Positions 9,418-20,603 are shown, counted from the stretch's first letter. The stretch is 64,000 nucleotides of DNA from Phymatolithon calcareum (GCA_977006965.1 OZ345368.1:1488001-1552000); one strand, 5' to 3'. Program-made: numbers and translations. Notes: a model not told the origin generated them from the letters alone.

Positions 9418-11534
9418 ATGGACAACTCGCAAGGAACGCTGAAGGTCAAAAAACTCACCGAGACCAATTTCCACGCTTGGAAACAGAAAATTCAGCTAGT
9501 ACTATCATTCCGCGAGCTCGATGAGTACATCGAGGTAAGCCCTCCGGCAAGGGACACAGACGAGTTCAAAGTCTGGCGTCGACATGACAATAAGGCTAAA
9601 GCGATTATTGGTCTTTCCCTTTCCGATGCCCATCTCGAACATGTCCGAGGTGTCGAAACGGCGAAAGAAATGTGGCAGGCGATTCTCAACATATTCGAAC
9701 AACATACGCTTCTTAATAAACTCGCCGCTCGTCGCAAGTTCTATACCGCCACAATGCTTGAGGGCGAAAAGATACTGCCATAGACCAACCGAATTCGTCA
9801 GCTCGCATCCACACTCAAATCAATGGGTGTTGACATCGACGACAAGGAAATGGCAATGGCTGTCCTGAATGGTCTTCCGGATCGATATGACAGTCTCATC
9901 AGTGCCTTAGACGCACTTGGGAACGAGGACGAGACATTCTCTCTTGAGTTTGTGAAGAGCCGACTTCTACAAGAGGAGCAACGTATGACTATGCGCCTCG
10001 AAGCGTCGACGGAGAAGTCTGAGTCCACGGCTCTTGTAAGTGCAACTCAAAATGGTTCATACGCCTACGACCATTGTGATCATTGCAATCGAGCTGGACA
10101 TCCTTCTCTCAGGTGTTGGGTCAAGTTTCCACACCTTGCACCACCGGGATACAAACCTCCGGTTCGAAAAGGAAAGAAGGATAAACCGACTGCCTTAATT
10201 GCTGGTGAAACAGAATCTATTCGTGTCATGTCTGATTCTGACTACGTTTGCTTAATGGCAAAGGTTCGAAACTCAAACATTCCCGAAAAGTCCACGTCAT
10301 GAATTATCGACTCCGGAAGCACATCCCACATGACATTCGATCGTTCAATCTTTGTCTCATACACGGAAATGAGGTCGACAGTCGAAATGGGAACTAGAGC
10401 AACTGCAACAATTGCAGGAAAGGGCGATGCTATCGTGACACTCAGCATCAACGGAAAACAGTCTCAGTGTATGCTCCAAAACGTTCTTCATATTCCGGAC
10501 TTTGGTTATTCGCTCCTTTCCGTTTCTAAACTGGACGTGTATGGGTATGGGATCTTATTCAAAAGCAAACGGTGCTATATCAAAGCACATGATGAGATTA
10601 TCGCCCAAGGTACACTCCGCAAAGATCTATACATTCTAGATCGTCCGGAGAACAAACCCATGTCCAAGGAAACATCCCTCGTCAGCTTACAGCTATGGCA
10701 CGAGCGTCTCGCTCATGTCAGTCCTACTGGAATCTCCGGCATGGCACGCCATGGGGTTGTAAAAGGATTGCATATCGATCCAGGGTCTTCGTCGGACAAT
10801 GTATGCAAAGGTTGCATTGCTGGGAAAGCACATCGTGCTCCTATTCCGAAGTCTAGTGGTTCTCGCTCGGAAGCAATTCTCGATCTCGTGCATTCCGACG
10901 TTCTCGGTCCAATTGACATCCCATCACTAGGTGGCTCTCGGTATTTCATCACGTTTATCAATGATCACTCCAAATGGACCACAGTTTTCACCATGCGAAA
11001 GAAGTCCGAGAGCTTCGAGTGCTTTCAGAAATTTCACAAATACGCTGAAACACACTCCGGAAGGAAGCTGAAACACCTCAACGTACATAAGTTCTCACCT
11101 GCACCTAAGCTCAAAGCTATTCGGACCGAAAACGGAGGAGAATACCTCTCAAATGAGTTCAAGTCATATCTTTCAGAGCACGGTATTCACCATCAACTCA
11201 CCGTTGCTACACTCCTCAACAGAATGGGGTTGCTGAGTGCAGGAACCGCACTTTACTCAACTTGGTGCGCTCGATGCTTATCACAAAGGCATCGAGAAGA
11301 AGTTCTGGGCTGAAGCACTGTCAACTGCTGTGTATGTCCGAAATCGAGTTACGTCGCGAGGACTTCCTTCGAACACGACCCCCCATCACATATAGATAGG
11401 AGCCCCACCAAACTTGGAACACTTACGCGTATTTGGCGCTAAGTGTTGGTACGTGATTCCGAAAAAGAACGTCAAGAAACTCGACTCTCGTACTCGTGAA
11501 GCGATCATGATGGGATACTCGTTTGCATCTAAGG
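9418..11534 (+). pseudogene. Gag-protease-integrase of element 3, broken
   Basis: The start ATG (9418) opens gag with MDNSQGTLKV, matching the other copies. The frame continues through the CCHC knuckle (CDHCNRAGHPSLRCW), the protease segment (IIDSGSTSHMTFD) and the integrase zinc and core blocks (LWHERLAH, CKGCIAGKAH, LVHSDVLGP, RTENGGEYLSNEF). Damage: TAG at 9781-9783, TGA at 10300-10302 just before the protease DSG, a one-base loss near 11210 in the VAYTPQQNG block, and a later TAG in the distal integrase. The second integrase Asp codon still stands as Glu (RTENGG), a catalytic loss. RT and RNase H are missing because the copy ends at the LTR of element 4. Confidence 0.9.
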
Positions 11535-11977
11535 TGTTGGAAGTGTGAAGCTTGGAGCTCTCGTTGCAAACACACTTCAATATCAAGGTTTGATCTCGGT
11601 ACACGTGTACACGTGTAAAGTCGAAAGACAAAGTGTCTCAGAACTTGGATTCATGAAGAGTGGTAGTGACACGTGTCAAAGTATGATAAGAGTATGACAA
11701 TCATACTCCCCTCACTCAGTAGATGATTCTTCATTTTTTATGTTACACGTGTCATATGATATTATGACAAATTTGTTTAGGGTTAGAGTGTCTCCGTCGT
11801 CAATTAGGGTTTTGATCAAGTCTGGTTGAGTTCACTCAGCTCTTATAGTCTTGACCTGAGGTCCGCCAAGTGAATAAACCAAGGAACTCATTCACTTACA
11901 ACCCAACTTCTCCTCAACCATTTCTTTCCAACCAAACATTTTCATTCACCCCATCTTATCCATAACATCCAACAACA
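11535..11977 (+). repeat. 5' LTR of element 4, family A
   Basis: Starts TGTTGGAAGTGTGAAGCTTGG and ends ATCCAACAACA, followed at once by the primer site. It contains GTACACGTGTACACGTG, GACACGTGTC and the AATAAACCAAGGAAC block. It is visibly more diverged from its partner at 27776-28218 than the LTR pairs of the nested elements are from each other. Confidence 0.92.
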
Positions 11978-11991
11978 GGTTATGGGCCCAG
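11978..11991 (+). promoter_or_regulatory. Primer-binding site of element 4
   Basis: GGTTATGGGCCCAG, complementary to the initiator tRNA-Met anticodon arm. Confidence 0.8.
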
Positions 11992-12556
11992 TCAGCGCTT
12001 GATCATCACCGCGTTCCATCATCATCGTCGTCTCCGGGGCTCATCCTTCGCCCCCGATCTTCTCCGGGTTGCGCATCCTTGCTTGATTACCTCTGGTTTT
12101 CTCGCAAGGCCCGCTCCAGGGGACTTGTATGTCTTTGTTCACGAGCTTCCTGCTCGGTTCCTTGCTCAATTACCTCTGGTCTTTGAGTGAGGCCCGTTCA
12201 GAAAGTGTTATAGCGTTTTGCAGTGCGCGTTGCCGGCTGCAGGTTCAGGTGTACCAAAACACCACAAGGGTTTCTGTTGTGTCTCCTTGCTTGATTACCC
12301 TTGGTTTTCTTGTCGGGCCCACCCCAGGATACCACAAAGCGTCTTGCAGTGCGTGTTGCCGACTGCAGGTTCAGGTGTACAAAAGCGCCACAAGAGGTAT
12401 CGGCCATTGAGCCATCCCCCGATCAAGGTCCGGGTCACATTGACTGGAAGGAATTTCTTATACGGTATAGATTGCCTCGATAGTTAACTTCGGTTGACTC
12501 GCAGTGGACTCCCTGAACGGATTTTCGACAAGAATAGAAGACTCCCACTCCGCAAA
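11992..12556 (+). other. Leader of element 4 with duplicated hairpin motif
   Basis: The untranslated leader holds two copies of the conserved TTGCAGTGCG...GGTTCAGGTGTAC motif (12217-12270 and 12343-12397). The first copy contains GGTGTACCAAAACACC, able to fold as a 5-bp stem with a 6-base loop. The second copy has lost loop bases (GTGTACAAAAGCGCC). Confidence 0.6.
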
Positions 12557-13290
12557 ATGGACAACTCCCAAGGAACGCTGAAGGTCGAAAAGTTAAATGA
12601 GACCAATTTGCACGCTCGGAAACAGAAAATTCAGCTAGTACTATCATTCCGCGAACTCGACGAGTTCATAGAGGACGATCCACCGGCACGAGATTCCGAA
12701 GATTTTAAGCTCTGGCGTCGTAATGACAATAAAGCAAAGGCTATCATCGGTCTCTCGCTTTCAGACGAACATCTCGAGCATGTGCAGGATGTCGAAACGG
12801 GCAAAGAAATGTGGACGTCGATTCTCAATATCTTCGAACGACACACTCTTTTGAACAAACTGGCCGCTAGACGCAAGTTCTACACTGCCACTATGCTCGA
12901 GGACGAGAAAATACTGCCCTATACGAACCGCATTCCCCAACTCGCATCCACCCTCAAGTCAATGGGTGTCGATATTGACGATAAAGAAATGGCCATGGCT
13001 GTATTGAACGGACTTCCCGAACGCTAGGACAGCTTGATAAGTGCACTTGATGCTCTCGGCAATGAAGACGAATTATTCTCACTTGAATTTGTGAAGAGTC
13101 GACTACTCCAGGAAGAGCAACGCATGTCAATGCGTGTCGAAGCATCAACCGTCAAAGCTGAGACTTCTGCACTTTTCACTGCCAGACGCGATGGAGAACG
13201 AATTCGTGACTACTGTGAACATTGTCATCGATCTGGACATAGAAGTGCGAAATGTTGGACCAAGTTTCCACACCTTTCTCCTGAAGGATA
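12557..13290 (+). pseudogene. Gag of element 4, N-terminal part
   Basis: ATG at 12557 begins MDNSQGTLKVEKLNETN. The frame carries the Copia gag (UBN2-like) region and the CCHC knuckle (CEHCHRSGHRSAKCW near 13215-13260). A TAG at 13025-13027 interrupts it. At 13290 coding is cut by the LTR of element 5, and it resumes at 24430. Confidence 0.9.
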
Positions 13291-13731
13291 TGTTGATGGA
13301 GATGAGGGATGAGATGAGGTGAAAGAAAAAGTTTGGTTGGTAAGATTTGGATGACGAGAAGATGAGTTGTGTGTAAATGAGTTCCTTGGTTTATTGACTT
13401 GGCGGACCTCAGGTCAAGACTATATAGGCCTGAGAACTCAATCAACTTGATCAAAAACCCTAATTGACGACGGAGACACTCTAACCCTAAACAAATTTGT
13501 CATAATATCATATGACACGTGTAACATAAAAAATGAAGAATCATCTACTGAGTGAGGGGAGTATGATTGTCATACTCTTATCTTACTCTGACACGTGTCA
13601 CTGCCAATCTCCTTGATTCAAAGTTCTGAGACACGTTGACTTTCGACTTGACACGTGTACACGTGTACCGAGATCAAACCTTGATTTTGAAGTGTGACGC
13701 GACTAGAGCTCCAAGCTTCACACTTTCAACA
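13291..13731 (-). repeat. 3' LTR of element 5
   Basis: Reads TGTTGATGGAG at its left end and CACTTTCAACA at its right, followed by the inverted polypurine tract CTCCCCCTTCATCGA. Confidence 0.93.
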
Positions 13732-13752
13732 CTCCCCCTTCATCGAGGGACA

Positions 13753-15035
13753 CTAGGACTTCAATTCGCATATACCCATGTCTTGTGCGAACTTGGTGGT
13801 CTTAATGCGATCAAGCGGCTTCGTCAATGCATCGGCGACCATCAAGTTCGTCTCGCAATACTTGATGTTCAGCTTCCCGGTGGCAACAACATCGCGTACA
13901 TAGTGATATTGTATGTCGATGTCCTTGTTTCGCTGAGTGATGGCAGCGTTCCTCCACGTCGCGATCGCGCTCTGACTGTCGGTGTACAGAGTCATGCGAG
14001 CTGGCTTGACGAGACCGTGAACGTCGGCGATGAGGCGATATACCCTTACGGATTCCTTGGCGGCGGCACATGACGCGATATATTCCGCTTCGCATGTTGA
14101 GGTTGCCACGATGGTCTGCTTCCTCGAACGCCAGCTTATCGCTCCCCCTGCGAGTAAGAACACATAACCGCTTGTAGAGCGACGAGTCTCTCCACATCCT
14201 GCCCAATCCGAGTCGGTGTAGCCAAATTGCACCAAGTTGCAATTTGAGCCGAAAAGAATGCCATGGTTCCGAGTACCCGCGATATAGCGAAGAACACGCT
14301 TGACAGCCATCCAGTGACGTTGGAGAGGCTTTTCGCAGAATGAAGACAACTTGCCAACGGAGTCCGATATATCTGGCCGAGTGCCCACCATCAAATACAT
14401 GAGGCTTCCGATAGCAGGACGATACGGGACTTGGTCTGACACAGACTCGGTGATATCGATTTCTCCAACTGCGGTGTTCTTGTGACTGGACTCCATTGGC
14501 GTTGGTACTGGTTTTGCGTTTTCCATTCCGAAACGTTCCAAGACGGACTGAGCGTACACCGACTGTGAGAGATGGAGAGTCCGGAGTTTTCGATTTCTTC
14601 GGATTTCAAGTCCAAGACACAAGCTGGCCTCGTTAAGATCCTTCATCTCGAATCTCTGGTTGAGCTCCCCCTTGATCCACATAATGGCAGAAGTGTCGTT
14701 CCCGGCAATCAGCAAGTCATCCACGTACAGAGCGATGATCATGATGGAATTAGACTTGTGCCGGACATAGAGACATGGATCATTGGGACTACTCGAGAAT
14801 CCAAGCTCGTCGATGAGGAACTTGTCAATCTTGGCATGCCATTGTCGAGGAGCTTGCTTCAAACCATATAGTGCCTTGAGGAGCTTGCACACCAGGTCCG
14901 GATGCTTGGAGTCTTGAAAGCCGGCTGGAACCTCCATGTATATGTCTTCGTCGAGCTCACCATGCAAAAATGCTGTCACAACATCCATTTGATGAAGTTC
15001 CAAGTCATGGACTGCAACAGTTACAAGTAGGATAC
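13753..15035 (-). pseudogene. Pol of element 5, distal part (RT, RNase H)
   Basis: An open frame of about 416 residues ends at 13753 and includes the RT C-terminal half (ALYGLKQAPRQWHAKID, YVDDLLIAGND) and RNase H (TDSDWAGC, TSTCEAEYIA, LYTDSQSAIATW). It is interrupted upstream at 15035, where the D element was inserted; the matching upstream coding part begins again at 20609. This portion shows no stop of its own, so the breakage of element 5 lies mainly in its gag and integrase. Confidence 0.92.
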
Positions 15036-15477
15036 TGTTGTTGGAGGTTATGGAAGGGATGAAATGAAGAGAAAAGTTTGGTTGATGTGAAATGGTTGCT
15101 TGGATTTTAGTCGAGCCGGGTCTCGGAACCTGGCTATATAGAACTCAAAATCAGATCTAAAGTGGCTCCCACATGCTAGATCTAATTATGGGCCCTTAGT
15201 GGACGACGGAGACCCATTAACCCTAAACAAATCTATCATAACACTATCATATTGTATGACACGTGTAATATACCAAAATGCATCATTTTTGATACTGAGT
15301 CAGGGAGTATGATAATCATACTCCAATCATGTTCTGACACGTGTCATAGCCAAACTTACTATCTCATCATTTCGAATCATCTGTGCAAAATCGATGACAC
15401 GTGTACACGTGTACCGAGATCACAACATTCTAATGAAGTGTTCTGTGAAAGATTGCAAAGCAGATACACTTCCAACA
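15036..15477 (-). repeat. 3' LTR of the D element
   Basis: Begins TGTTGTTGGAGGTTATGG and ends ATACACTTCCAACA. It contains GACACGTGTACACGTGTAC, GACACGTGTC and a perfect GAGTATGATAATCATACTC palindrome. Confidence 0.96.
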
Positions 15478-15498
15478 CTCCCCTTTGATCGAGGAACA

Positions 15499-18400
15499 CT
15501 ATAAGTCTTGGCTGCATACTCCCATTGCTTGTGCGAACTTGACAGTCTTGACGCGATCAAGTGGCTTCGTTAATGCATCGGCTACCATTGACTCAGTCTT
15601 GCAGTACTCGATCTTAAGCTGCCCGGTTGCAACCACGTGTCGTACATAGTGATATTGTATGTCGATGTGCTTGTTGCGCTGAGTGATAGCGGTGCTTCTT
15701 CCGGTGGCAATTGCGCTTTGACTGTCTGTGTAGAGAGTCATATGGATGGGCTTGTCGAGTCCATGTATATCGGCGATAAGTCTTGAAAGCCAAACAGCTT
15801 CTTTCGCTGCGGCACATGAGGCGATATACTCCGCTTCGCACGTTGAAGTTGCGACGCTTGTCTGCTTCCTGGAACGCCAGCTTATGGCTCCCCCTGCGAG
15901 TAAGAACACATAGCCACTTGTAGAACGCCGAGTCCTGAGGCATCCTGCCCAATCCGAGTCAGTATAGCCAATTGGGGTTAAAAGGGTGTCTGAACCAAAG
16001 AGAATTCCGTGGTCTCGAGTACCTGCGATGTATCGAAAAACACGCTTGACAGCCATCCAGTGACGTGTAAGAGGCTTTTCGGAAAACGAAGATAACTTGC
16101 CGACCGCGTCCGAGATGTCTGGACGAGTGCCCACCATCAAGTACATGAGACTACCAATGGCCGGACGGTATGGAACCTCGTCGGCGACGGACTCGGTGAT
16201 ATCGACTTCAGCGATCTCGGTCGCGTTATAGCTGGACTCCATTGGGGTAAGCGCTGGTTTGGCATTTTCCATGTTGAATCGTTCCAGTACCGACTGAGCA
16301 TACACTGACTGCGAGAGATGAAGGTTCCGAAGCTTTCGATTGCGACGGATCTCAAGTCCAAGGCATACACTTGCCTCACCAAGGTCTTTCATCTCGAATC
16401 GCTTGTTCAGCTCCCCCTTGATCCAGGAAATTGAGGACGTGTCGTTTCCGGCAATTAGCAAGTCATCAACGTACAAGGCGATGATCATGATACTGTCAGA
16501 CTTGTGCCGCACATACAGACATGGATCATTGGGGCTGCTGGAGAACTCAAGCTCGTCGATGAGAAACGTGTCAATTTTCGCATGCCATTGTCGAGGTGCT
16601 TGCTTCAACCCGTAGAGTGCTTTTAGAAGCTTGCAAACAAGGTCAGGACGCTTGGGATCTCGAAAGCCAGCTGGAACTTCCATGTAGATGTCTTCGTCGA
16701 GGTCGCCGTGCAAGAAGGCCGTCACCACGTCCATTTGGAATAACTCCAGGTCATGGACTGCAACAGTTGCAAGTAGGATACGGATCGACGTGAACTTGAC
16801 GACGGGGGCATACGTTTCTCCGTAGTCCACCCCATGCACCTGTCGGAATCCTTTTGCAACGATACGAACTTTTGGACCTGTATCCTTAACTTTAAAGACA
16901 TACTTGCATGGCAAGACGTTCATGTCGGAGTTGCGGGGAACCAGCTTCCAAGTGTTGTTACGGGTGAGTGACGAGTGTTCCTTCTCGATGGCGAGAGACC
17001 AAAAGTCGATATTATCAGTTGAAGTCGCTTCTTTGAAGGTCTGCGGCACTTGATGAAAAGACATATGGCTTTCAGATGCTAGGTTGAGAGACTCGAAGGC
17101 AAGCATTGCCGTATGCGAAGGAGCATTCCAAAAATCAGTTGGTGGTTTGGATACTCGAGCTGACCTACGCAAAATTGGTTTTGCGATCGTTGGTGTAGCT
17201 TCGTCAGAACCTCGTGCAGGTACGGATTGTTCGTGCTCGGCTGCTTGTTCGCTTTCATCACTGTTCTTATCTAAGTCATTGTTCGCCTCTTCCGACATCT
17301 GCTTTGCTTCCGCCGTATGCTCATGTATTTCGGAATTTTCGACTTCAGGAGTTCCAGAGAACACGTCCATTTCAGCATGACTTATTCTGCAATCTGATTC
17401 GTCGAACGTCACGTCCCGTGACACAATCACCTTTCTCAACTCTGGATCCCAAAGCTTATACCCTTTCGAAGAGAACGCATATCCCAGCATAACCGCTTCA
17501 CGAGTACGAGAGTCAAGTTTCTTCACTTTCTTTTTCGGAATCACATACCAGAACTTTGCGCCAAACACACGCAAGTGTCCCAAATCTGGAGCGGTACTCA
17601 TCCATATGTGATGAGGGGTTGTGTTCGAAGAAAGTCCTCGTGAAGTAACTCGATTACGGACATACACAGCAGTTGCAAGTGCTTCAGCCCAGAACTTCTT
17701 CTCGATGCTTCTGTGGTGAAGCATCGAGCGCACCAAGCTGAGAAGGGTGCGGTTCATGCGCTCAGCCACCCCATTTTGTTGTGGGGTGTATGCAACTGTA
17801 AGCTGCTGGTGGATACCGTGTTCTAAAAGATATGCTTGGAACTCGTTGGAAAGGTACTCGCCTCCATTGTCTGTCCGAATTACTTTGAGCTTTGTTCCTG
17901 TGTGTGTCTCAGCGTACTTGTGAAACTTTCGAAAGCACTCAAAGCTCTCCGATTTCCCCCGCATAGTGAATGTCGTAGTCCATTTGGAGTAGTCATCTAT
18001 AAATGTGATGAAATACTGAGAGCCTCCAAGAGATGGAATATCTACTGGACCGAGAACGTCGGAATGAACGAGATCAAGGACAGACTTTGAACAAGAGCTA
18101 CTGGTCTTTGGAATTGGATCACGATGACCTTTCCCTGCAATGCAGCCTTCACATGGGTGAGGTGATTTTGGACTGGGAGAAATGCTAATACCTTTAACCA
18201 CCCCATGACGTACCATATCAGAAATGCCGGAAGGGTGAACATGAGCGAGACGTTCATGCCAGAGTTGGAGACTAGCAAAACAGGAAACTTCGTTAAGTTT
18301 ATTTTCATCTCCAAGATCAAGTGAATACAAACTCTTGCGTAAAGTACCTGATGCAATAGTTACGTCATGCGCCTTAACAAAGCATCGACTGTTTTTGAAC

Positions 18401-19533
18401 ATTATTCCGTACCCATGCTCATCCATTTTGGAAACTGACAGTAGAGAGTATCCAAAGTCTGGAATATGCATCACATCTCTCAGCTTGCATTTCGACATTT
18501 TGCCACCAACATTGAGAGTAATGATAACATCTCCTTTTCCAGCGATTGTGGCTGTTGCTCTAGTTCCCATTTCGACAGTTGAAGACAATTCAGTATAAGA
18601 GCAAAAGATTGAACGATCGAAAGTCATGTGCGATGTGCTACCAGAGTCTATGATCCAGGACTTAGATTTTTGAGGAATGTTGGAATTGCGCACGTTGGCC
18701 ATCAGGCATACAAAGTCGGAATCAGACATGGCACGAATGGGCTCTGATTCGTCAGTAACAAATGCAGCTGGTTTGGCTGGCTTTGCATTTCGACGTTTGT
18801 ATCCTTCAGGGGCGAGGTGCGGAAATTTTCTCCAGCACTTCAGCGCGTGATGTCCGGGTCGATGACAATGGTCGCAGTAATCACGAATTCGTTCCCCATC
18901 GCGTCTCGCAGTGAATAGAGCAGCAGTCTCGGCTTTAACTGTTGATGCTTCGATACGCATTGACATGCGTTGTTCTTCTTGCAAGAGTCTGCTTTTTACG
19001 AAGTCGAGAGAGAATGATTCATCTTCATTGCCGAGCGCATCTAATGCACTGATCAAGCTGCCGTAGCGTTCCGGGAGACCGTTGAGCACAGCCATTGCCA
19101 TTTCCTTATCGTCAATATCGACGCCCATTGACTTGAGGGTGGACGCGAGTTGTCGAATACGGTTGGTGTAGGGCAATATTTTCTCCTCTTCTTGCATTGT
19201 TGCAGTGTAGAACTTTCGACGAGCGGCCAATTTATTTAAAAGAGTGTGTCGCTCGAAGATGTTGAGAATTGAAGACCACATTCCTTTTGCCGTTTCCACA
19301 TCTCGTACATGTTCGAGATGTTCGTCCGAGAGAGAAAGTCCGATAATGGCCTTTGCCTTTTTGTCACTTCGACGCCAGACAGTGAAATCGTCAGAGTCCC
19401 GTGCCGGTGGATCGTCTTCGATGTGTTCATCAAGTTCGCGGAATGAGAGTACAAGCTGAATCTTATGTTTCCAAGAGTGGAAATTGGTCTCATTGAGTTT
19501 ATCGACCTTCAGCGATGCTTGCGTACTGTCCAT
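15499..19533 (-). CDS. Copia gag-pol polyprotein, intact
   Basis: A 1344-residue polyprotein. The start chosen is the ATG at 19531-19533 (MDSTQASLKV), which aligns with MDNSQGTLKV in the other copies; the open frame extends to a TTG at 19602, but that part is leader. Domains by residue: gag about 1-215; CCHC knuckle C220-C223-H228-C233; aspartic protease D296-S297-G298; integrase zinc site H426, H431, C461, C464; integrase core D492, D555, E591; RT with YVDD at 1021-1024; RNase H D1192, E1233 or E1235, D1270. Integrase precedes RT, the Copia order. All listed catalytic residues are present with no stop or frameshift. Gag and pol share one frame, so the ratio of gag to pol must be set by some means other than a frameshift. 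Confidence 0.97.
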   Translation of the reverse strand: MDSTQASLKVDKLNETNFHSWKHKIQLVLSFRELDEHIEDDPPARDSDDFTVWRRSDKKAKAIIGLSLSDEHLEHVRDVETAKGMWSSILNIFERHTLLNKLAARRKFYTATMQEEEKILPYTNRIRQLASTLKSMGVDIDDKEMAMAVLNGLPERYGSLISALDALGNEDESFSLDFVKSRLLQEEQRMSMRIEASTVKAETAALFTARRDGERIRDYCDHCHRPGHHALKCWRKFPHLAPEGYKRRNAKPAKPAAFVTDESEPIRAMSDSDFVCLMANVRNSNIPQKSKSWIIDSGSTSHMTFDRSIFCSYTELSSTVEMGTRATATIAGKGDVIITLNVGGKMSKCKLRDVMHIPDFGYSLLSVSKMDEHGYGIMFKNSRCFVKAHDVTIASGTLRKSLYSLDLGDENKLNEVSCFASLQLWHERLAHVHPSGISDMVRHGVVKGISISPSPKSPHPCEGCIAGKGHRDPIPKTSSSCSKSVLDLVHSDVLGPVDIPSLGGSQYFITFIDDYSKWTTTFTMRGKSESFECFRKFHKYAETHTGTKLKVIRTDNGGEYLSNEFQAYLLEHGIHQQLTVAYTPQQNGVAERMNRTLLSLVRSMLHHRSIEKKFWAEALATAVYVRNRVTSRGLSSNTTPHHIWMSTAPDLGHLRVFGAKFWYVIPKKKVKKLDSRTREAVMLGYAFSSKGYKLWDPELRKVIVSRDVTFDESDCRISHAEMDVFSGTPEVENSEIHEHTAEAKQMSEEANNDLDKNSDESEQAAEHEQSVPARGSDEATPTIAKPILRRSARVSKPPTDFWNAPSHTAMLAFESLNLASESHMSFHQVPQTFKEATSTDNIDFWSLAIEKEHSSLTRNNTWKLVPRNSDMNVLPCKYVFKVKDTGPKVRIVAKGFRQVHGVDYGETYAPVVKFTSIRILLATVAVHDLELFQMDVVTAFLHGDLDEDIYMEVPAGFRDPKRPDLVCKLLKALYGLKQAPRQWHAKIDTFLIDELEFSSSPNDPCLYVRHKSDSIMIIALYVDDLLIAGNDTSSISWIKGELNKRFEMKDLGEASVCLGLEIRRNRKLRNLHLSQSVYAQSVLERFNMENAKPALTPMESSYNATEIAEVDITESVADEVPYRPAIGSLMYLMVGTRPDISDAVGKLSSFSEKPLTRHWMAVKRVFRYIAGTRDHGILFGSDTLLTPIGYTDSDWAGCLRTRRSTSGYVFLLAGGAISWRSRKQTSVATSTCEAEYIASCAAAKEAVWLSRLIADIHGLDKPIHMTLYTDSQSAIATGRSTAITQRNKHIDIQYHYVRHVVATGQLKIEYCKTESMVADALTKPLDRVKTVKFAQAMGVCSQDL

Positions 19534-20147
19534 GATGGCACTTGGGGATCTTGAAAAATCTTGTCGAAATCCGTTCCGAGAGTCCACTGCGAGCCAACAC
19601 AAGGTCAGCTGTCAAGGCAATCTATCCCGTATAAGAAGTCGCTTCGAATCAATATGACCGGGACCTTGATCTGGGGATGGCGCGAAGCCGTATACCTCTT
19701 GTGGTGTTTTGGTACACCGGAACCTGCAGTCGGCAACACGTACTGCAAGACGTAATCTTCCACAACAAGAACAACAGAGTTGTCTTGCTTATCTGCTCGC
19801 TGACCGGGGGACCCTGAAAGAGTGGCCCGGGCAGCAGAGTCGAGATAAACACCTTGATTCAAGGACCCGAAAGAACCCCAACCGAGCGTCTGTGACTGTG
19901 AAAGCCTGAGTGCTGCGGTTTGAGAGGCTCTTTCGGGGCGAGGGTACCAGGGCGCGATATGTCCACAAAGGAGTAAACCCTCTTCCTCGAACCAAGGGGC
20001 CAGCGGAAGACGAAAAAAAGACGGATGAAGAAGACGATACCGGAAGACGAAGATGACGGCGGATGAAGACGGCGGATGATGATCGCGGGCGAAGCAGGAG
20101 CCCGGGAGATGATGAAGATGATGAGCGCGGTGGTTGCTAAGCGCTGA
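19534..20147 (-). other. Leader of the D element
   Basis: Untranslated leader between primer site and gag. Near 19691-19755 it carries one inverted copy of the conserved hairpin motif (CTTGTGGTGTTTTGGTACACC...TGCAG). The part near the primer site is rich in purine GATGA and GAAGA runs on the plus strand. Confidence 0.6.
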
Positions 20148-20161
20148 CTGGGCCCATAACC
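20148..20161 (-). promoter_or_regulatory. Primer-binding site of the D element
   Basis: CTGGGCCCATAACC on the plus strand, i.e. GGTTATGGGCCCAG in element orientation, directly inside the 5' LTR. Confidence 0.85.
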
Positions 20162-20603
20162 TGTTGTTGGAGGTTATGGAAGGGATGAAATGAAGAGAAA
20201 AGTTTGGTTGATGTGAAATGGTTGCTTGGATTTTAGTCGAGCCGGGTCCCGGAACCTGGCTATATAGAACTCAAAATCAGATCTAAAGTGGCTCCCACAT
20301 GCTAGATCTAATTATGGGCCCTTAGTGGACGACGGAGACCCATTAACCCTAAACAAATCTATCATAACACTATCATATTGTATGACACGTGTAATATACC
20401 AAAATGCATCATTTTTGATACTGAGTCAGGGAGTATGATAATCATACTCCAATCATGTTCTGACACGTGTCATAGCCAAACTTACTATCTCATCATTTCG
20501 AATCATCTGTGCAAAATCGATGACACGTGTACACGTGTACCGAGATCACAACATTCTAATGAAGTGTTCTGTGAAAGATTGCAAAGCAGATACACTTCCA
20601 ACA
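20162..20603 (-). repeat. 5' LTR of the D element
   Basis: Identical in length to the partner at 15036-15477 and differing by one base by eye. It is followed by the GATAC duplication. Confidence 0.96.

Larger units (their letters stand above)
8316..11534 (+). mobile_element. Copia element with C-type LTR (element 3), 5' portion
   Basis: A plus-strand element made of a C-family LTR, primer site, long leader, and gag-protease-integrase. It was inserted into the integrase region of element 2 and is itself interrupted at 11534, within the RT-proximal end of integrase, by element 4. Its 3' half and 3' LTR were not found. Confidence 0.88.
15036..20603 (-). mobile_element. Complete, recently inserted Copia element, family D
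   Basis: A 5568-bp element with two 442-bp LTRs that differ at a single base by eye (T near 15122, C near 20248). It is flanked by GATAC at 15031-15035 and 20604-20608. The interior has a polypurine tract (15478-15492), one uninterrupted gag-pol frame (15499-19533), a leader and a primer site (20148-20161). All parts needed for autonomous Copia retrotransposition appear present, so it may be or recently have been active. Confidence 0.97.

Noticed and set aside
15499-19602. Start of the D gag-pol at 19602
   Set aside because: The first codon there is TTG and the extra residues have no counterpart in other copies; the ATG at 19531-19533 matches the conserved gag start.
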